Assembly (NCBI RefSeq): GCF_002749615.1
Contig: NZ_CP024201.1
Coordinates: 2,914,001 to 2,978,000, forward strand
Direction: 5' to 3'
Length of the DNA: 64,000 nt
Source: Caulobacter mirabilis
GTDB lineage: Bacteria > Pseudomonadota > Alphaproteobacteria > Caulobacterales > Caulobacteraceae
Shown here one piece after another: positions 28,682-38,215 of the stretch. The notes below the pieces were generated by a model, which was given only the letters and a program-made list of their open reading frames with translations, was not told the origin of the DNA and did not search any database. Each line of letters starts with the position of its first letter. Within the stretch, counting starts at the first letter, position 1. Made by a program: the position numbers and the translations under genes.

Positions 28682-30508
28682 ATGCCGCGCCAACCCGTCG
28701 CCCGGCCCGCCGCCCGATCCGACGCCTCGACCGCCGCCCTCGTCGCCTCCGCGCCGATCGCCGCGCAGCCGCGCATGACGGCGCCGGCGGTCGGCCAATC
28801 CGGCTCGCGCGAGGCCTTGGACCGACTGCGCGCCGGCATCGCGGAGCTGAAGGCGATGGCCATTCAGCCGCTGCTCGAACGCAGCGCCGCGGCCTTGCAG
28901 AAGGATGACTTCCAGACCGGCGGCGCCCTGGCCATCCAGGCGCTCGAGGCGGACGAGACCAACGGCTTCGCCTGGTATCTGCTGGCCATCGCCCGGGAGC
29001 GCGCCGGCGACTTCGCCTCATCGATCAAATGCTACGAGTCGGCCCTCAAGCTGATCCCGAACCATGCCGAGGTCGCCAACGATCTGGGCCGCCTCGCCTA
29101 TCGCATGGGCATGAAGGAGACGGCCGAAAAGCTGTTCACCCACTATCTGCGCCACAACCCGGCCGCCCATGAGGCGGCCAACAACCTCGCCTGCGTGGTG
29201 CGCGACCAGGGTCGCTTCGAAGAGGCGATCGAGATCCTGCGGCCGACGATCCAGGTTCACCCCGCCAACACCATCCTCTGGAACACCCTGGGCTCGGTGG
29301 TGTCCGAGCAGGGCGACCTCGAGACCGCGATGACCTTCTTCGACGAGGCGCTGCGCCTGGACGAAGGCAATGCGAAGGCGCGCTACAACCGGGGCAACAC
29401 CCACTATCTGAGCGGCCGTCTCGATCTGGCTCTCGCCGACTGCGACGCCGCCATGGCCGCTCCGATGATCGACGAGGAGCGGCTGATGATGCGCCTCGCC
29501 CGCTCCAGCATCCTGATCGGCCTCGGCCGAGTGGCGGAAGGCTGGGACGAGTACGAGGCGCGGCTAGATCCCGCCTTCGCGGATGTCACTCTGTTCGGCG
29601 TCGACGCCCCGCGCTGGAGCCCCGGCGACGACCTTGCGGGTCGTTCGCTGCTGTTGGTCGGCGAACAGGGCCTGGGCGACGAAGTGATGTTCGCCAACCT
29701 GATCCCGGACTTGATCGAGGCCCTTGGACCGGACGGCAGACTGCTGATCGCGGTCGAGCCCCGCCTGGTCGACCTGTTCCAGCGCAGCTTCCCGACAGCC
29801 AAGGTCGGCGCCCACGCCACCTGGAACGTCGGCGGCAAGACCGTCCGCAACGCGCCGTTCCTCGACGAACAGGACGGGATCGACCTCTACGCCCCCATGG
29901 GCACTATGCTTCGGCGTTTCCGCGCCTCGGCCGACGCCTTCCCCGAACGGGCCGGCTACCTGACCCCCGATCCTGCACGGGTCGCGCATTGGCGCCGCCT
30001 GCTTGGGAGCCTGCCCGGTCCGAAGGTCGGCCTGCTATGGAAGAGCTTGATCAAGAACGGGGCCCGCCATCGCTTCTTCTCGCCGTTCGAGCAGTGGAAG
30101 CCGGTGCTCGCGACGCCGGGCGTGACTTTCGTGAACCTGCAGTACGGCGACTGCGCCGAGGAACTGGCCGCCGCCCGTCGCGACCTCGGGATCGAGATCT
30201 GGAACCCGCCCGGCATCGACCTGAAGAAGGATCTCGACGACGTCGCCGCCCTCTGCTGCGCGATGGACCTCGTCGTGGGCCCGGCCAACGCCACCAGCAG
30301 CATCGCCGGAGCCTGCGGCGCCCCGCTCTGGTCGATCTCCACACCGAAGTCCTGGACCCGCCTGGGAACCGACCGCCTGCCCTGGTATCCGCAAGCGCGG
30401 GTCTTCATTCCCCCTTCGGTCGGAGCCTGGGAACCGGTGATGGCCGAGGTCGCCGAGGCGCTAGCCCAGGCCTTCCCGGCCGGAACGAAGGCCGCCGTGG
30501 CGGGTTGA
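28682..30508 (+). CDS. flmG: Flagellin glycosyltransferase FlmG (TPR plus glycosyltransferase domain)
   Basis: 608 aa. Residues about 75-270 hold TPR repeats (e.g. NGFAWYLLAIARERAGDFAS, NAKARYNRGNTHYLSGRLDL). The C-terminal half has the GT-B-like region typical of TPR glycosyltransferases: LLVGEQGLGDEVMFANLIPD, VGLLWKS and MDLVVGPANATSSIAGACGA. In Caulobacter FlmG uses its TPR to bind flagellin and transfers pseudaminic acid to it. The Ala-rich N-terminal 50 residues are probably disordered. Divergent from flbT-flaF, with a CtrA box in between. Confidence 0.92.
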   Translation: MPRQPVARPAARSDASTAALVASAPIAAQPRMTAPAVGQSGSREALDRLRAGIAELKAMAIQPLLERSAAALQKDDFQTGGALAIQALEADETNGFAWYLLAIARERAGDFASSIKCYESALKLIPNHAEVANDLGRLAYRMGMKETAEKLFTHYLRHNPAAHEAANNLACVVRDQGRFEEAIEILRPTIQVHPANTILWNTLGSVVSEQGDLETAMTFFDEALRLDEGNAKARYNRGNTHYLSGRLDLALADCDAAMAAPMIDEERLMMRLARSSILIGLGRVAEGWDEYEARLDPAFADVTLFGVDAPRWSPGDDLAGRSLLLVGEQGLGDEVMFANLIPDLIEALGPDGRLLIAVEPRLVDLFQRSFPTAKVGAHATWNVGGKTVRNAPFLDEQDGIDLYAPMGTMLRRFRASADAFPERAGYLTPDPARVAHWRRLLGSLPGPKVGLLWKSLIKNGARHRFFSPFEQWKPVLATPGVTFVNLQYGDCAEELAAARRDLGIEIWNPPGIDLKKDLDDVAALCCAMDLVVGPANATSSIAGACGAPLWSISTPKSWTRLGTDRLPWYPQARVFIPPSVGAWEPVMAEVAEALAQAFPAGTKAAVAG

Positions 30509-30554
30509 CTGCAGGACCGCAGGGGCGCTCGCGCCTCGTCTTCCTGGAGCCGTC

Positions 30555-30719
30555 ATGAGCTCGCAAGCCAAGCCCGCCAAGACCCCCACCAAGCCTAAGC
30601 CGCCCAGGCGCGACACCGGAAAGAGCGCCGATCCGCATGTCGACCGTCAGCTCGACAAGGGCCTCAAGGAGACTTTCCCCGCCAGCGACCCGGTGTCGAT
30701 CAACCCCGGGGCGGACTGA
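30555..30719 (+). CDS. Small TFPASD-motif protein (copy 1)
   Basis: 54 aa. A Lys/Pro-rich basic start (SSQAKPAKTPTKPKPPRR) is followed by VDRQLDKGLKETFPASDPVS. The ending aligns with the next small gene (LLDKELDDTFPASDTPS). Such very short proteins with a TFPASDP core are frequent in alphaproteobacteria, function unknown. Each copy is preceded by a similar GGAGCCGTC(A) stretch before or just ahead of its ATG, which supports both as real genes and recent duplicates. Confidence 0.75.
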   Translation: MSSQAKPAKTPTKPKPPRRDTGKSADPHVDRQLDKGLKETFPASDPVSINPGAD

Positions 30720-30788
30720 GTCCGCCCTCCTGCGTTGTTGAGGCCCGGTCGCTTCGCGCCTACCTTTGGAGCCGTCAGGAGGTTCGTC

Positions 30789-30932
30789 ATGCCCAAGACC
30801 GAAGTCCCGCCGGATCCCGAGAAGATCGCCGCCGACGAACTGCTGGACAAGGAGTTGGACGACACCTTCCCGGCCAGCGACACGCCCTCGGCGCTGCTCC
30901 GCGAACCGGCTGACCCGACGAAACCCGCTTGA
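30789..30932 (+). CDS. Small TFPASD-motif protein (copy 2)
   Basis: 47 aa, acidic: PKTEVPPDPEKIAADELLDK then ELDDTFPASDTPSALL. The conserved core is shared with copy 1, but the N-terminal half is acidic rather than basic. CAGGAGG stands just upstream of the ATG at 30789. Function unknown. It is followed after 82 bp by a MoxR ATPase on the same strand. Confidence 0.75.
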   Translation: MPKTEVPPDPEKIAADELLDKELDDTFPASDTPSALLREPADPTKPA

Positions 30933-31014
30933 ATGTCGCGCGCTGCGCTCTAGTCTGGCCCGGAATGAAACGTTTGTTCGAAACCGGCCGACGCCGGACG
31001 GACCAGGGGAAGAC

Positions 31015-31884
<870 letters not shown>

Positions 31885-31890
31885 CGCCCT

Positions 31891-33303
31891 CTAGCGGTCT
31901 TCGACCCGGTCGAAGACCAGCCCCTCGACCCGGCGGCCGAAGCGCAGCGTCAGCCGGGTCGCGCGGCCATTGGCGGTTTCGTAAACCACGCGGATCGGGC
32001 CCGTGCCAAACTCGGCCGGGCCATGGCGTTTCAACGCGCCCCAGCTGTCGATGATCGGACTCGGGGTCAGCGGCGATGTGATCTCCACCTCGAAACCCTC
32101 CCCCTTCGGACGGAAGACGTAGGTCGCGTCCAGCTCCGCCGAGCGGTAACGGCCGGCGATCACGGCCAGGTCGGTAAACGGCGTCGGCGGAAGCGCAGGC
32201 GATGTCGACGGCGCGGCGGTCGCGGAGGCTGCGGCGGGCTGTGCCGCGGGCAGCGCCGCCTCGACCAAGGCCGAAGGATCCGCGTCGACGCGGTTGCAGA
32301 GCGCCGCCGCGCCTCGCCGAGCCTTCACCAGCCGCGCGTACTCCACCACGAAGCCTTCCGCCCCGCCGTCGTGCGAGACCCGCAGATCGTCGCCTCGTGT
32401 CTCCAGGCCCAGGCCGGCGCCGTAGGGGGTCCCGAATTCCGGCAGGACAGCCGTCTCGCCGCCGGCCAGGCGGCCCGGCCGCAGCATCGCGGCTCTTACG
32501 GCCGGTCGCCAGACGGTCCGGCCAAGGTGGAAGTCCCGGTCGAACCGAGCCAGGTCCCGCATGCTGGTGACCACGCCGCCGGAGCCGCTGGTGGCGGGAC
32601 GGTCGTCGGCCAGGCCAAACCCGCCCGCCCTCAACGGCCGATAGCCGTGCGCGATCTCGGCCGGCCGGCGCGAGACCGCCGGCAGGGCGAAGCTGTCGCC
32701 CATGCCCAGCGGCTGGAAGATCGCCTGGTCGAGGTATCGCTCGAACGGCATGCCGGACGCCCTGGCGACGATCTCCGACAGCAGCAGGTAGTTGCCATTC
32801 GAATACTGCGCCCGGCTGCCTGGCAGGAAGTTGGTCCTTTGCAGCCGGGCCATCATCGCCAATGTCGCGCGGCGGTCGACCGCGCCCAGTCGTTCAACGC
32901 CGGAAAGGGTCAGCAGCGTCGTGTGATCCCGCACGCCGGCGGTCTGGTGCAGCAGCTGCTCGATTGTCGCGTCGCCGACCGCACCGGCCATCTCGGGCAG
33001 CCAGCGCCGCGCCGGGTCGTCGAGCCTCAGCTTGCCCTTCTCGGCCAACAGCACGGCGGCGAGCGCCGTGAATTGCTTCGAGGCCGAGGCGAGCAGGAAC
33101 TGGGTTCGCGGCGTGATGAGCCTACGCCGGTCGAGATCGGCATAGCCGGCGGCCTCGAAGACCGGCGGTGCCTTCGCGTCGAAACGTCCGACGATACAGC
33201 CCGGCTGCACGCCGATCGCGTAGTCCGTCAGGCCCTCCGCCAACACCCCGGTCGACATCGCGCCGCCCAGCAGAACCACCAAGATCGCGATGGACCTTCT
33301 CAT
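31891..33303 (-). CDS. Beta-lactamase-related serine hydrolase
   Basis: 470 aa with signal peptide RRSIAILVVLLGGAMSTGVLA. Motif 1 is SASK (Ser73, Lys76), motif 2 is YSN in RAQYSNGNYLLL. The core ends near residue 350; an Ala/Pro/Ser-rich linker leads to a C-terminal beta domain of about 100 residues (VIAGRYRSAELDATYVFRPK), an arrangement seen in exported esterases and D-aminopeptidases of this group. It is divergent from an AraC-type regulator 85 bp away, which may control it. Substrate unknown. Confidence 0.9.
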   Translation of the reverse strand: MRRSIAILVVLLGGAMSTGVLAEGLTDYAIGVQPGCIVGRFDAKAPPVFEAAGYADLDRRRLITPRTQFLLASASKQFTALAAVLLAEKGKLRLDDPARRWLPEMAGAVGDATIEQLLHQTAGVRDHTTLLTLSGVERLGAVDRRATLAMMARLQRTNFLPGSRAQYSNGNYLLLSEIVARASGMPFERYLDQAIFQPLGMGDSFALPAVSRRPAEIAHGYRPLRAGGFGLADDRPATSGSGGVVTSMRDLARFDRDFHLGRTVWRPAVRAAMLRPGRLAGGETAVLPEFGTPYGAGLGLETRGDDLRVSHDGGAEGFVVEYARLVKARRGAAALCNRVDADPSALVEAALPAAQPAAASATAAPSTSPALPPTPFTDLAVIAGRYRSAELDATYVFRPKGEGFEVEITSPLTPSPIIDSWGALKRHGPAEFGTGPIRVVYETANGRATRLTLRFGRRVEGLVFDRVEDR

Positions 33304-33388
33304 CCACAGTCTCCAAGCTCGCTGCAGGCTAATGCGCGCCCTGGCTGCGGGCTTGTAGAAATCGGCGCCTTCCAGGGAAGGATCGGAC

Positions 33389-34303
33389 GTGAGCGGACTG
33401 TCCCTGCGCTACCAGCCGGCGCCGGCGTCCATCCGGTCCCTTGCGGTAGGGTTTCTGGAACGACGGGACGTCGGGCGCGACGAAACCGCGCTGGAGCTTC
33501 CCCTGCATCATGCCCTGGCGCAGTTCATGCTCGACGCCGACTATGTCGTCCGCGACCCCGCCGCTCCGGAAACGAGCGAGATCGCGCCTCGGGCCGGCCT
33601 CTGGGGACCAGCAAGTCGGACGCGCCTCGGCCGCTCGCAGGGCCGATTGCACGTTTTCGTGGCGATTCTGACCGCCCGCGGGGCCCGGGCCGTGGCCGGC
33701 GCCCCGTTGTCCGAGCTCGTCGACCGACGGCTGGATCTCGAAGCCGTCGCGTCTGAAGCCAGCCGGTCTTGGATCGCCCGCCTTCGCGACGCCGCCACCT
33801 TCGAGGCGCGGACGGCGCTCGCCTGCCGCTGGCTGGCTGACGTCTCGATCGGGACGGCGGCCGAGGAAACCTGCCGCCTCGTCGACGGCATCGCCGAGCA
33901 CCGGCTGCGCGGCCCGGTGACGGCGCTGTCCCGGTTGGTCGGCGTCGGTCCCCGCGCCCTGCATGGCCGCTTCACCCGGCAGGCCGGCTGGCCGCCCAAG
34001 ACCTGGCTTCGCGTCTCCCGGCTCCAGCGGGTGCTGCGGACCGTCCATCCCGCGCCCTGGGGACCGGCCGCGGACGGCGACGTCCGGCTGGAGTTCACTG
34101 ACGACGCCCACCTCGCGCGGGACTTCCACGACCTGACCGGCCTGACCCTGGCCGCCTATCGCCGGATGAAGCGCAGCAGCGGCGATCCTCTACTCCACAC
34201 CGTTCTGGCGCCGTCCTTTCCCTTACCGCGATTTCACTGGACCCCGTTCGTCGACGGCAGCACCCTTGCAATGCAAGAGAGCATGAGAGGGATCGCTCCA
34301 TGA
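33389..34303 (+). CDS. AraC-type transcriptional regulator
   Basis: 304 aa, GTG start after GGAAGGA. The N-terminal region carries a cupin-like sensor with few motifs. The C-terminal region has two helix-turn-helix units: VTALSRLVGVGPRALHGRFT and, after a linker, DVRLEFTDDAHLARDFHDLTGLTLAAYRR, ending in the AraC-type GxxxxxYRR. It probably controls the divergent serine hydrolase. It overlaps the following lipoprotein gene by 4 bp (ATGA). Confidence 0.85.
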   Translation: MSGLSLRYQPAPASIRSLAVGFLERRDVGRDETALELPLHHALAQFMLDADYVVRDPAAPETSEIAPRAGLWGPASRTRLGRSQGRLHVFVAILTARGARAVAGAPLSELVDRRLDLEAVASEASRSWIARLRDAATFEARTALACRWLADVSIGTAAEETCRLVDGIAEHRLRGPVTALSRLVGVGPRALHGRFTRQAGWPPKTWLRVSRLQRVLRTVHPAPWGPAADGDVRLEFTDDAHLARDFHDLTGLTLAAYRRMKRSSGDPLLHTVLAPSFPLPRFHWTPFVDGSTLAMQESMRGIAP

Positions 34304-35052
34304 ACTACATCGCCCTGCTCGCCGCGAGCTGCGCCACGCTCGCCCTGGCGGCCTGCGATCACCCCGACGCCGCCCGTCAACGCGCCGAGCACGCGCTGAA
34401 GACGGTCACCAAGCTGGACTGCCCCGAGAAGCAGGGCGCGCTCACCCGGACCAGCGTCGCGCCGGACGGCCAGTCCTGCGAGTACAGGGCCGACGGATCG
34501 GAAGTGACCCTGCGCATCGTCCAGGTCGTCGACCGCGACAGCGGCGCCGCGCTGAAGAGCATCGAGAACGAGTTGCGGCCGCTGGTGCCCAAGGCCGGCC
34601 CCGACGAGGCGGCGCTCAAGGAAGGCGCCAAGGTCGAAGGCGAGAATGTCGACATCAACCTGCCCGGCGTGAGCATCCAGGCCAACGACGCGGGCGCGAA
34701 GATCAGCGCCGGCGGGGCCGACATCAACGCCAACGACGACGGCGCCGAGATTCGCGTGTCGCGCAACGTCGAGGTCGACGGCAAGAAGATCGAGACCGAG
34801 CGGGTCACCCGCCGCAAGAAGGACGACGGCGTCCAGGCCATGCTGCTGCTGGCGAGCGACAAGCCGACCCCGAGCGGCTGGGGCGTCGTCGGCTACCAGG
34901 CGCGCGGTCCGCAGGGCGGCCCCCTGGTCGTCGGCGTGGTCAAGCTCAAGGAAAACAACAAGGACGGCGACGACAACATCTTCGGACAGGTCGACGAACT
35001 GGTGCGCCACAACGTCGGCGGCAAACCCATCCGCGGTCTGAAGATCAACTAG
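34300..35052 (+). CDS. Hypothetical lipoprotein
   Basis: 250 aa. Signal YIALLAASCATLALAACDHP with lipobox LAAC. The middle contains a repeated parallel pattern of short beta units (EGENVDINLPGVSIQANDAG, AKISAGGADINANDDGAEI), possibly a small beta-solenoid. The C-terminal part is charged. Four-bp overlap with the AraC-type regulator upstream implies coupling; the stop overlaps the convergent patatin stop. No known family. Confidence 0.78.
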   Translation: MNYIALLAASCATLALAACDHPDAARQRAEHALKTVTKLDCPEKQGALTRTSVAPDGQSCEYRADGSEVTLRIVQVVDRDSGAALKSIENELRPLVPKAGPDEAALKEGAKVEGENVDINLPGVSIQANDAGAKISAGGADINANDDGAEIRVSRNVEVDGKKIETERVTRRKKDDGVQAMLLLASDKPTPSGWGVVGYQARGPQGGPLVVGVVKLKENNKDGDDNIFGQVDELVRHNVGGKPIRGLKIN

Positions 35053-36815
35053 ATCTTCGGTGCGATCCTCAGGCTGCCCGGCGGCCTGGGGAACTGCCCC
35101 TTCTTGGGGACGATCGGCGGGGTGAAGGCGCTCGCCGCCGCCAAGGCCGCGCCGAGCCGGGCGTGAACCTTGCGCCGCTGGGCCAGCGGCAGGGCCTGGT
35201 AGCTCTGGACGTCCGCCAGGTAGCCCTCCAGCCAGACTCCGAACCGCTCGGCGGTCCAGACTTCGTTCGCCCTACGCAGCTCCTCCTGCAGCTTCTCGTA
35301 GGCCACGAGAGCGCGCCGCCAACGATGCTCGTCGAAATCGAACTCGGCGACGATCTTGCGTCCCGCGACCTGGCCGTAGCCCATCAGCTTCTTCGACAAC
35401 GCTGGCGGCATCGACAGATTCAGGCCGCCCTCGTCGGGCGCCAAGTAGACGCGGGCGACGCGCTCGCGCTGGGCGCCCATGACGCTCATCATCGTGTCCT
35501 GCCAGTTCTGCGCGGCGCGGAAGACGCTGTGGCCGAAGCCGAGCAGCGACGGGATGCCGTCGATCGAAGTGAACGACCCGCCCCAGGCATGATGCGGCAG
35601 ATAGACCCTTCCGCCGTCCGGCTTCATGCCTGGGTCCAACTGGTCCAGGCTCAGGGCGAAGGTCGGCCGCCCCGGCAGCATGGCGTCGAAGAACTGGATC
35701 GGGAAGTTGCTGGTCACCCCGCCGTCGGTGAACCAGATCGGCTGGATACGCGCCTTCGGATCGGGGATGTCGATCGGATCGATCGTACCCTTCTGGTCCT
35801 TGGCCAGCATCAGCAGGCTGATGTCGCGGAACTTCAGCGGCACGGCGGTGAACAGGACCGGAAAGCTGAGGCTCATCCGCACCGCGATGATCACCGGAAG
35901 GTCGTCCGACGCGGGGAAGCGGGGCAGCTGATCCCACGGCTCGGCGTCCGCCTCGGGCAGCACGCTTGGCAAGCCCAGCAGATAGTCCATCACCACCTTC
36001 GGGAAGAGGCGCGCCCAGGCGGACGGTTCGAAGCGGAACCCCTCCCCGGGGTCGGGCAGGCTGCGGGGACGGCCCATCGAAAGGTCGGTGGTCACCGCCC
36101 GCAGCACGATGTTCGGGCCGTCGCTCGCCTTCTTGCGCCCGACCGAAGCCAGGTCGCCGAAGGTGAGCGGGCGATCCCTCCCGGCGGGGCCGAACGCGAT
36201 CTCCTGCAGGGACTCGTACAGCCAGTCGGTCAGCGCCGGTCCGGCGGACCCCGGCTGGGTCAGGCCCGTGCACAGGCCGAAGTCGTTCTTCGGAATCCGC
36301 TTGAGCAGCGAATACAGCCGCCAGGCCAGGGCGACGGCGAAACCGACGACGATCCCGAGCAGCACGCCCGCCCAGCCAGCGCCCAGGATCGCCAGCAGGC
36401 CGCCGCCGACCAGGACGCCGATCAATAGCGCCGGCCAGAACACCAGCAGCGCCCGCGCCAGGCCGCCGGTCTGCATCGTCATCAGGAACTTCATCAGATC
36501 GGCGACGGGCGCCGAGGGCTGAAACAGCCCCAGCATGATGCCCGGCAGGCTTTCGCAGCGCGCCTTGAAGCGGATGAACCCCGCGGGGTCGCCGTTCTGC
36601 CGCGCGTACTCGGCGGCGGCGGCGAAGGCGGCCGCGATGGCCCCGGCGGAGGTCCCCCCGATGCTGCGGAACCGATACTTCCGCGCCAGCTCCAGGATCG
36701 CGAACGGATAGACGATCCCGGAGGTGATGCCGCCCTTCATGATCAGGTCGCACTCGTCGACCTTCTCCCCGCCGAACTGAGCCGCCTCGTAGTCGTCGCG
36801 CAAAGCCTCGGCCAT
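35049..36815 (-). CDS. Patatin-like phospholipase with internal membrane segments
   Basis: 588 aa. The patatin Ser-Asp dyad is GGTSAG (Ser56) and TDGGVTSNFP (Asp364), with an oxyanion loop at KGGITSG (residues 27-33). Between them, residues about 122-168 form two hydrophobic segments, unusual for patatins and suggesting membrane anchoring. It probably cleaves acyl esters of phospholipids at the inner membrane. The C-terminal 180 residues are helical and charged. Stop overlaps the lipoprotein gene by 4 bp. Confidence 0.88.
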   Translation of the reverse strand: MAEALRDDYEAAQFGGEKVDECDLIMKGGITSGIVYPFAILELARKYRFRSIGGTSAGAIAAAFAAAAEYARQNGDPAGFIRFKARCESLPGIMLGLFQPSAPVADLMKFLMTMQTGGLARALLVFWPALLIGVLVGGGLLAILGAGWAGVLLGIVVGFAVALAWRLYSLLKRIPKNDFGLCTGLTQPGSAGPALTDWLYESLQEIAFGPAGRDRPLTFGDLASVGRKKASDGPNIVLRAVTTDLSMGRPRSLPDPGEGFRFEPSAWARLFPKVVMDYLLGLPSVLPEADAEPWDQLPRFPASDDLPVIIAVRMSLSFPVLFTAVPLKFRDISLLMLAKDQKGTIDPIDIPDPKARIQPIWFTDGGVTSNFPIQFFDAMLPGRPTFALSLDQLDPGMKPDGGRVYLPHHAWGGSFTSIDGIPSLLGFGHSVFRAAQNWQDTMMSVMGAQRERVARVYLAPDEGGLNLSMPPALSKKLMGYGQVAGRKIVAEFDFDEHRWRRALVAYEKLQEELRRANEVWTAERFGVWLEGYLADVQSYQALPLAQRRKVHARLGAALAAASAFTPPIVPKKGQFPRPPGSLRIAPKI

Positions 36816-36891
36816 GCCGCCCCTCGCTCACAACCTGAAGAGGCGAAGCCTACAGCAATTCCCCAAAGTGGCGAGAGCCCGGGCGCGCGCC

Positions 36892-37266
36892 TCAATCGGC
36901 CGGGGCGACGTCCGTCACCTTGTAGGCCAGCAGGCGGCCGTCCTCGTCGGCGACCGACACATATTCGCCGACGCTGAAATAGTGGTCGCCCAGGCGGTGC
37001 ACCGGCTCGTCATCGGCGTCCGACTGGTCGTCGTAGTCGAAGAACCAGGTCGGGCCGCGCCGGGTCAACCGGCCGACGACGGCGTCCTCGTCCGGCGCGA
37101 ACCGGCGGACGGTGCACAGCGCCCGCTCCTTCTGGAAAGCGTCCACGTCCAGCTTGCCGTCGCCGGTCAGCGGCGCGACCAGGGTGTAGCCGCGATGGTC
37201 GTCCCCGTCGGCGAACTCGGTCCCCGGATTGCGCGCAAGGCGCATGACGATGCGCGAGAGCGTCAT
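36892..37266 (-). CDS. Conserved hypothetical protein
   Basis: 124 aa, acidic, no signal or membrane segment. The sequence starts TLSRIVMRLARNPGTEFADG and has an Asp/Glu-rich C-terminal half (WFFDYDDQSDADDEPVHRLG). The pattern of short strands suggests a small beta fold. It lies 22 bp downstream of the universal stress protein gene on the same strand, so they are probably co-transcribed and the protein may be stress-related. No family recognised. Confidence 0.75.
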   Translation of the reverse strand: MTLSRIVMRLARNPGTEFADGDDHRGYTLVAPLTGDGKLDVDAFQKERALCTVRRFAPDEDAVVGRLTRRGPTWFFDYDDQSDADDEPVHRLGDHYFSVGEYVSVADEDGRLLAYKVTDVAPAD

Positions 37267-37288
37267 GGTTTCCCTCTTCTTCTTGGCT

Positions 37289-38104
37289 TTAGTGGGAGAG
37301 GAACAGCGACGGTCCGTCGTTGTTCAGCAGGGTCCGGGTCGTGCCCCCGAAGATGTACTCCTGCAGCCTCGGATGCCCGAAGGCGCCGGCGACCAGAACC
37401 CCTGCGCCGAGCCGATCGGCGGCGCTGAGCAGCAGCTGGGCCGCGTCGCCGCCATCGGCCAGGGTCTCCACCTCGACCTCAACGCCGCGCGCCGAGAAGA
37501 AGCCTTGCAGGCGCTTGGCCTCGAAGGTGCGGGACGAGGCGGCCGGCGCCGAGACGATCACCACCCGGCCGGCCTTCTCAAGCATCGGCAGGGCCGTACG
37601 CGCCGCGCGACTGGCCTCCTTGCCGCCGTCCCAGGCGACCAGGACGGTGGCGCCGGCGATCTTCAGCCCGTCGCGCGCGACGATCGTGGGCCGCTGCTCG
37701 TCGGCGACGATCTGCTGGAAGGCCTCGGCCAGCGGGCCGCGTCCGCGCGCCGCCTCGTTGTCGAACAGGACGACGTCGGAGAGCCGCCCCTCCATTGACA
37801 GGCCCGCCCAGACGGGCGTCTGCAGACTGACGAAACCGGTCTTGGCGTAGCCGACGCCGTCGACGGCGGCCTTGGCGGCGCGTTCGCCCTCGGCGGCGGC
37901 CTCCTTGAGGCTGTCCATGGCGATGATCTGGACGCCGCCCATGAAGCCTTCGCCCATCCAGGGCATCAGGTCGGCGATGTCTGCCGGGGCGTGCACCGCG
38001 GCCACCTCGGCGCCGAACGGCGTCGCCACTGCGGCGGCGAACTTCAGGATGTCGACGTCGTGCGCCCCGCCCGCCAGCGGCGCCATGATCCTTGCCCAGC
38101 TCAT
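37289..38104 (-). CDS. Universal stress protein (UspA family, tandem-domain)
   Basis: 271 aa, the size of a two-domain Usp. The first half is degenerate (SWARIMAPLAGGAHDVDILK). The second carries VLVAWDGGKEASRAARTALP and GAGVLVAGAFGHPRLQEYIF, then GGTTRTLLNN...PSLFLSH, equivalent to the ATP-binding GxxGS and the conserved tail. AAGGAG sits 7 nt before the ATG at 38104. Usp proteins help survival under energy or oxidative stress. Divergent from the HD-domain gene. Confidence 0.9.
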   Translation of the reverse strand: MSWARIMAPLAGGAHDVDILKFAAAVATPFGAEVAAVHAPADIADLMPWMGEGFMGGVQIIAMDSLKEAAAEGERAAKAAVDGVGYAKTGFVSLQTPVWAGLSMEGRLSDVVLFDNEAARGRGPLAEAFQQIVADEQRPTIVARDGLKIAGATVLVAWDGGKEASRAARTALPMLEKAGRVVIVSAPAASSRTFEAKRLQGFFSARGVEVEVETLADGGDAAQLLLSAADRLGAGVLVAGAFGHPRLQEYIFGGTTRTLLNNDGPSLFLSH

Positions 38105-38215
38105 CCAGATGCTCCTTCTTTGCACCCCAGATCACGGGATCAGGATCGATCCGGCATTGATCTTCGTCAAACGATGCGCCACTGGAGGCGCCCTCTCAAG
38201 CAAAGGAACGATCCG

